The notes beneath the pieces are model-generated. The model saw only the letters and a program-made list of their open reading frames with translations. It did no database searches and had not been told where the DNA came from. Below are positions 5,773 through 8,574 of a stretch of 8,574 bases of DNA, in pieces. Source of the stretch: CAYTOJ01 sp964439415 (GTDB lineage: Bacteria; Pseudomonadota; Alphaproteobacteria; Rickettsiales; CAZAGG01). Numbering within the stretch: the stretch's first letter is position 1; the number at the start of each line of letters is the position of its first letter. The stretch covers positions 1-8,574 of the forward strand of contig CAYTOJ010000083.1 of the NCBI GenBank assembly GCA_964439415.1. Direction: 5' to 3'. The position numbers and the translations under genes are program-made.

Positions 5773-7015
5773 AGCTGTAGTATTTATCTACATCCAGCTT
5801 GTTTTCGCTTTTATCTATAATCAGTGTAATCGCAGTGTCGCCAGTGATATTGATGGTGGTTCGGAGCATGTCAAGAACTCTATCAACACCTGCGATAATG
5901 GCTATTCCCTCCAGCGGCAGCCCCACGGCGGAAAGCACCATGCCCATCATAATCAGTGAGCCGCTTGGTATACCGGCAGCGCCAATGGAAGCCAGGGTGG
6001 AGAGCAGTATGATAACGCCATACTCATGCATACCAAGGGGTGTTCCGGTAGCCTGCGCCAGAAATACCGTGCAGATACCTAAATAAATGGCAGTACCATC
6101 CATATTGATTGCCGCGCCAAGTGGCAGTACGAAGGATGTGCTTTGCTCAGAGATACCGATTTTGCTGCGCGCAACATCCATAGTAGTTGGCAGTGTGGCC
6201 TTGCTGGAACTGGTTGAAAAAGCCAGCGCCTGGTATTCCAGAGATTTTCTGAAGAAGGGAAACGGCGATATCCTTCCGATAACCGCGATAAGTATACCAA
6301 AAAGGATATACTGAAATACACATGCTGCGACAACGGTTACAACCAGCATCGCCAGGTTCTTTAAAATATCTATCCCTTGCGTGCCAACAGCAACGGCGAT
6401 CAGTGCGAATACAGCATACGGTGATAACTGCACAATCAGGCCGATCATTTTAAACACAAGTTTGGCCAGCAGTGAACAGCCGTTACTGATACGCTTTGAA
6501 TCATCCCCCATCAGGTTGATGGTGATGCCTGTAAAAATTGCAAAGAACACTACCTGTAGCACATGCCCCTGAGCCATCGCGCCTATGGCGTTGGTTGGAA
6601 CTATATCAAGCAGGGTATCCAGCGCTGAAGGCACTTTTGCATCAGGAACCGGCACTGCGCCCTTGGATGTGGTAAGCTTGCTTATTAAATCGTCCGATAT
6701 GCCAAGGCCGGGATGCAAAAGATTCGCCGCCACCAGGCCAATCACCACAGCAAAAGCGGAAGTGGTTAAATACGCCATTACGGACTTACTGCCGATTCGC
6801 CCTAAACTGGATTTATCCTCAATACTGGTAATGCCGCTGATGATGGCAAGGAAGATCAAAGGCACGATTATCATTTTGATCAGATTGATAAAAATAGTGC
6901 CGACTGGTTTGATATATTTATTCAGAAATTCCAAAGGAATGCTTCCGGTATTGACTAAATACCCAAATATGATGCCAAGAACCAGGCCGATTACTACTTT
7001 CTTCCAGAGCTGCAT
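5771..7015 (-). CDS. Dicarboxylate/amino acid:cation symporter (DAACS/SDF family, GltP/DctA-like)
   Basis: The 414-residue inner-membrane secondary transporter belongs to the glutamate/C4-dicarboxylate carrier family. Family hallmarks are in order: N-terminal helices with IFINLIKMIIVPLIF (41-55), the serine-rich hairpin-1 motif SSSK (269-272), NMDGT (304-308) in TM7, hairpin 2 with AAGIPSGSL (346-354), and the TM8 substrate/cation residues Asp378, Asp382, Arg385, Thr386, Asn389 and Asp393. These correspond one for one to Asp390, Asp394, Arg397, Thr398, Asn401 and Asp405 of archaeal Glt-Ph. The Arg favours acidic substrates such as glutamate, aspartate or C4-dicarboxylates, driven by Na+ or H+. 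A choice among them is not possible by eye. GAGG lies 4 nt before the ATG. The gene is divergent from the pirin gene and convergent with trpA. Confidence 0.95.
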   Translation of the reverse strand: MQLWKKVVIGLVLGIIFGYLVNTGSIPLEFLNKYIKPVGTIFINLIKMIIVPLIFLAIISGITSIEDKSSLGRIGSKSVMAYLTTSAFAVVIGLVAANLLHPGLGISDDLISKLTTSKGAVPVPDAKVPSALDTLLDIVPTNAIGAMAQGHVLQVVFFAIFTGITINLMGDDSKRISNGCSLLAKLVFKMIGLIVQLSPYAVFALIAVAVGTQGIDILKNLAMLVVTVVAACVFQYILFGILIAVIGRISPFPFFRKSLEYQALAFSTSSSKATLPTTMDVARSKIGISEQSTSFVLPLGAAINMDGTAIYLGICTVFLAQATGTPLGMHEYGVIILLSTLASIGAAGIPSGSLIMMGMVLSAVGLPLEGIAIIAGVDRVLDMLRTTINITGDTAITLIIDKSENKLDVDKYYS

Positions 7016-7070
7016 TTCACCTCTCGTATAAAGCTTAAAGATATTGTTCGTGCATAAATGGAAATGTCTT

Positions 7071-7100
7071 AAGCTTCAAATGAAAAATGGATTGAAGCTT
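7071..7100. promoter_or_regulatory. Inverted repeat in the symporter/pirin divergent intergenic region
   Basis: AAGCTTCAA (7071-7079) and TTGAAGCTT (7092-7100) form exact 9-bp arms about a 12-nt spacer. A third AAGCTTAA lies at 7031-7038, nearer the symporter start. The positions, between two divergent starts, fit an operator for a dimeric regulator. No regulator gene is in the window and no T-run follows. AAGCTT is self-complementary, so some matches may be chance. Confidence 0.35.
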
Positions 7101-7140
7101 GTTTATGTAGTATGAACCTGGAAGATTATTGGGGGATTTT

Positions 7141-7839
7141 ATGATAACTGCACGCGAGTTTTCTGAACTGGGAAACTTCAAAAATTCATGGCTGGATGCT
7201 CGGTATCACTTCAGTTTCTCAGGTTATTACGACCCTGCTTGGACTGGGCTGAACAACCTCAGGGTAATCAATGACGATATAGTAAAGGCGGGCGGCGGCT
7301 TTGATTTCCATTCCCATAAGGAAATGGAGATTATCACATATGTTCGCAGCGGTGCTATAACTCACCGTGATAATCTTGGTAATACAGGCAAAACGGGAGC
7401 CGGCGAAGTTCAGGTTATGAGTGCCGGAACAGGCGTAACCCATGCAGAACATAATGAAGAACTGGTGGATACAAACCTGTACCAGATATGGATATATCCC
7501 AATAAGCCTGAGGTGGCGCCCCGGTGGGAGCAGAAAGCTTTCCCGAAAATTCAGGAAATGAATATTCTGAAACCGCTGGCTTCCGGCCTGGCTGAACATG
7601 AAAAGTCAGATGCCTTATATATCCATGCCGATGCCGCTATATATGGCGGCGTGCTGGGGCAGGGTGGCACATATGGGAAGAAGCTGGGGAAACATGCCTA
7701 TGTGCTGGTATCGGAAGGGACAATCCTGCTCAATAACATTGAATTGCACAAAGGTGATGGCGCAGCTTTGCTGGATGAGCCGGAAATCCATATAAAAGCC
7801 ACTCAGACAAGCGAGATATTGCTCATAGATTTGCCATAA
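7141..7839 (+). CDS. Pirin family protein (bicupin, YhhW-like)
   Basis: Starting at ATG 7141 the protein has 232 residues; GGGGG at 7131-7135 lies 5 nt upstream. A TTG at 7129 would add four residues but lacks such a site. The N-terminal cupin holds FHSHKEMEIITYV (56-68), H75RDNLGN and VQVMSAGTGVTHAEHNE (90-106). Metal ligands His57, His59, His101 and Glu103 are at exactly the positions described for E. coli YhhW, so iron or another divalent metal should bind. The C-terminal cupin (about 135-230) is more divergent, as is normal. Some pirins have quercetin 2,3-dioxygenase activity and others act as redox or transcription cofactors, so substrate is unknown here. It is transcribed divergently from the symporter and abuts the stop of the convergent gene with no gap. 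Confidence 0.94.
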   Translation: MITAREFSELGNFKNSWLDARYHFSFSGYYDPAWTGLNNLRVINDDIVKAGGGFDFHSHKEMEIITYVRSGAITHRDNLGNTGKTGAGEVQVMSAGTGVTHAEHNEELVDTNLYQIWIYPNKPEVAPRWEQKAFPKIQEMNILKPLASGLAEHEKSDALYIHADAAIYGGVLGQGGTYGKKLGKHAYVLVSEGTILLNNIELHKGDGAALLDEPEIHIKATQTSEILLIDLP

Positions 7840-8574
7840 TTACATATTTGGTGACGTGGAATCCTTTTTACCCAAAGCATCAATAATGCGGTCGTAAGTG
7901 TTGCGCCATAAGTCACCTGTGGCGATATAGCTCATGAAGCCTCCGCCTGTTGCCAGCACTTCCTGAAAGAACACAGCATCCACCAGTTTTGTGGGTGATG
8001 CTTTGATTACTTCATTAAGTTTCTGGCTGAGGCCAGGCATTTTCGCGGTTCCTTCCTTGAACAGAATTTTCCCGGTTGCCGGATCCGGATTTGCTTTATC
8101 AGGCGTGCCGATCATATCCATTATACGCATTTTTAAGTACTGGTGCGGTGCGAAGCCGATCATAATTGAAGGAACATAACTGAAGAGGACTTTGCCAAGT
8201 CCATCCTTATAGAAACTTAAACTATCTTTGGTTTCGTTGTTGAGGTTGGTTGAGGCTTTTTCCTGGGATGTATCGGTTTTTTCGATACTATCAGAAGAAG
8301 AAAGATGCCCCCCCCTAGCCCCCCCCGCAGGCGGTGGGGGAAGCTGAGAGGTAGTACCAATACCTGGGGAGTCGCTTTGTTTCTTCTTCCCCCAGTTTTC
8401 CCAGAATTTATCGTAAGCTTTGCGGTATTCCTGAGTGCCGGTGAAATATCCTACGAATCCTGTCGCGGCTGGCACGTACATGGCCAGATAACGCTTCATA
8501 TCGTCACTCAAATTAGGATTGTCTTTAAGCTTGGGAGCCATATAGCTGCCCAGAAAGCTTGAGGACACTCCAAA
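7840..8574 (-). CDS. Unrecognised protein with internal repeats and Pro/Gly linker, 5'-truncated by window edge
   Basis: The frame is open to the window edge; the GTG at 8566-8568 is only the first possible start and the GGAG overlapping it is too close to serve as its ribosome site, so the gene probably begins outside. I do not recognise the family. Numbering from that GTG, hydrophobic stretches lie at about 27-45, 124-140 and 196-217. Residues 37-56 (GFVGYFTGTQEYRKAYDKFW) and 210-229 (GFMSYIATGDLWRNTYDRII) align without gaps, sharing GF, Y, R and YD at equal spacing. YVP near 31-33 and 131-133 precedes GF in each case, suggesting three related units. Between units one and two a polar linker (62-116) includes PPPPAGGARGG (77-87), encoded by G8 runs and a GC-rich palindrome. 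Membrane association is possible. No function is inferred. The stop codon abuts the pirin stop. Confidence 0.75.
   Translation of the reverse strand, partial: FGVSSSFLGSYMAPKLKDNPNLSDDMKRYLAMYVPAATGFVGYFTGTQEYRKAYDKFWENWGKKKQSDSPGIGTTSQLPPPPAGGARGGHLSSSDSIEKTDTSQEKASTNLNNETKDSLSFYKDGLGKVLFSYVPSIMIGFAPHQYLKMRIMDMIGTPDKANPDPATGKILFKEGTAKMPGLSQKLNEVIKASPTKLVDAVFFQEVLATGGGFMSYIATGDLWRNTYDRIIDALGKKDSTSPNM
8308..8340. repeat. Two C8/G8 tracts and GC-rich palindrome inside the last gene
   Basis: C8 runs lie at 8308-8315 and 8319-8326, separated by TAG. The second run plus GC (8319-8328) can pair with GCGGTGGGGG (8331-8340): 9 of 10 positions match, with one C/T mismatch and a very short centre. On the coding (minus) strand this is two G8 runs three bases apart, a sequence able to form a G-quadruplex and prone to slippage. 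It encodes the linker PPPPAGGARGG. The block is far more GC-rich than the surrounding gene, as expected for an inserted palindromic repeat. Confidence 0.65.

Noticed and set aside
6585..7031. A 148-residue open frame opposite the symporter gene.
   Set aside because: It is antisense to strongly conserved membrane-helix codons and has no recognisable domain.
7840..8574. A mitochondrial-carrier-like identity for the last protein because of its apparent three-fold repeat.
   Set aside because: The PxDxxKxR carrier motif is missing and the unit spacing is irregular, so the resemblance is only in having repeats.

Overview
The window reads as a chromosomal segment of a Gram-negative proteobacterium, most likely an alphaproteobacterium of moderate GC. 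Evidence for Gram-negative: an outer-membrane CopB beta-barrel ending in Phe and a lipobox-bearing small lipoprotein. Evidence for Alphaproteobacteria (inference): the CyaY protein has the mitochondrial-frataxin-like IWLSSPxSG motif, and the ABC exporter resembles the MsbA-related alphaproteobacterial subgroup. I see no mobile element, CRISPR array, tRNA or rRNA.

Layout. Positions 1-1253 (+) are a copper/metal-handling cluster: the 3' part of copB, a CusF-like periplasmic copper-binding protein whose signal-peptide start is knocked out of frame by one base, and a tiny Cys/Met-rich lipoprotein. Convergent to it, 1287-3363 (-) holds cyaY (frataxin) overlapping a downstream ABC half-exporter. 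Divergent from cyaY, 3521-5534 (+) is a trpB-trpA pair with a 1-nt gap, encoding both tryptophan synthase subunits; trpF is not adjacent. A 236-nt intergenic stretch follows with three consecutive hairpins, an exposed CCTCCC and a strong intrinsic terminator, a possible 3'-UTR or independent small RNA. Next, 5771-7015 (-) is a dicarboxylate/amino-acid:cation symporter, divergent from a pirin-family cupin protein at 7141-7839 (+). The last gene (7840 to the window edge, -) is an unrecognised protein with internal repeats and a proline/glycine linker encoded by two G8 tracts and a GC-rich palindrome.

Functional picture. The copper genes form one cell-envelope unit: outer-membrane CopB, periplasmic CusF-like chaperone and a thiol-rich outer-membrane-anchored peptide. 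TrpA and TrpB form the alpha2beta2 tryptophan synthase. CyaY serves iron delivery to Fe-S assembly; its overlap with the ABC exporter suggests co-transcription, not necessarily shared function. The other genes look like independent housekeeping or accessory units. No completely undescribed system is evident. The most interesting items are the frameshifted CusF start, the Cys-rich lipoprotein, the candidate small RNA after trpA, and the repeat-containing unknown protein with its G-tract linker.
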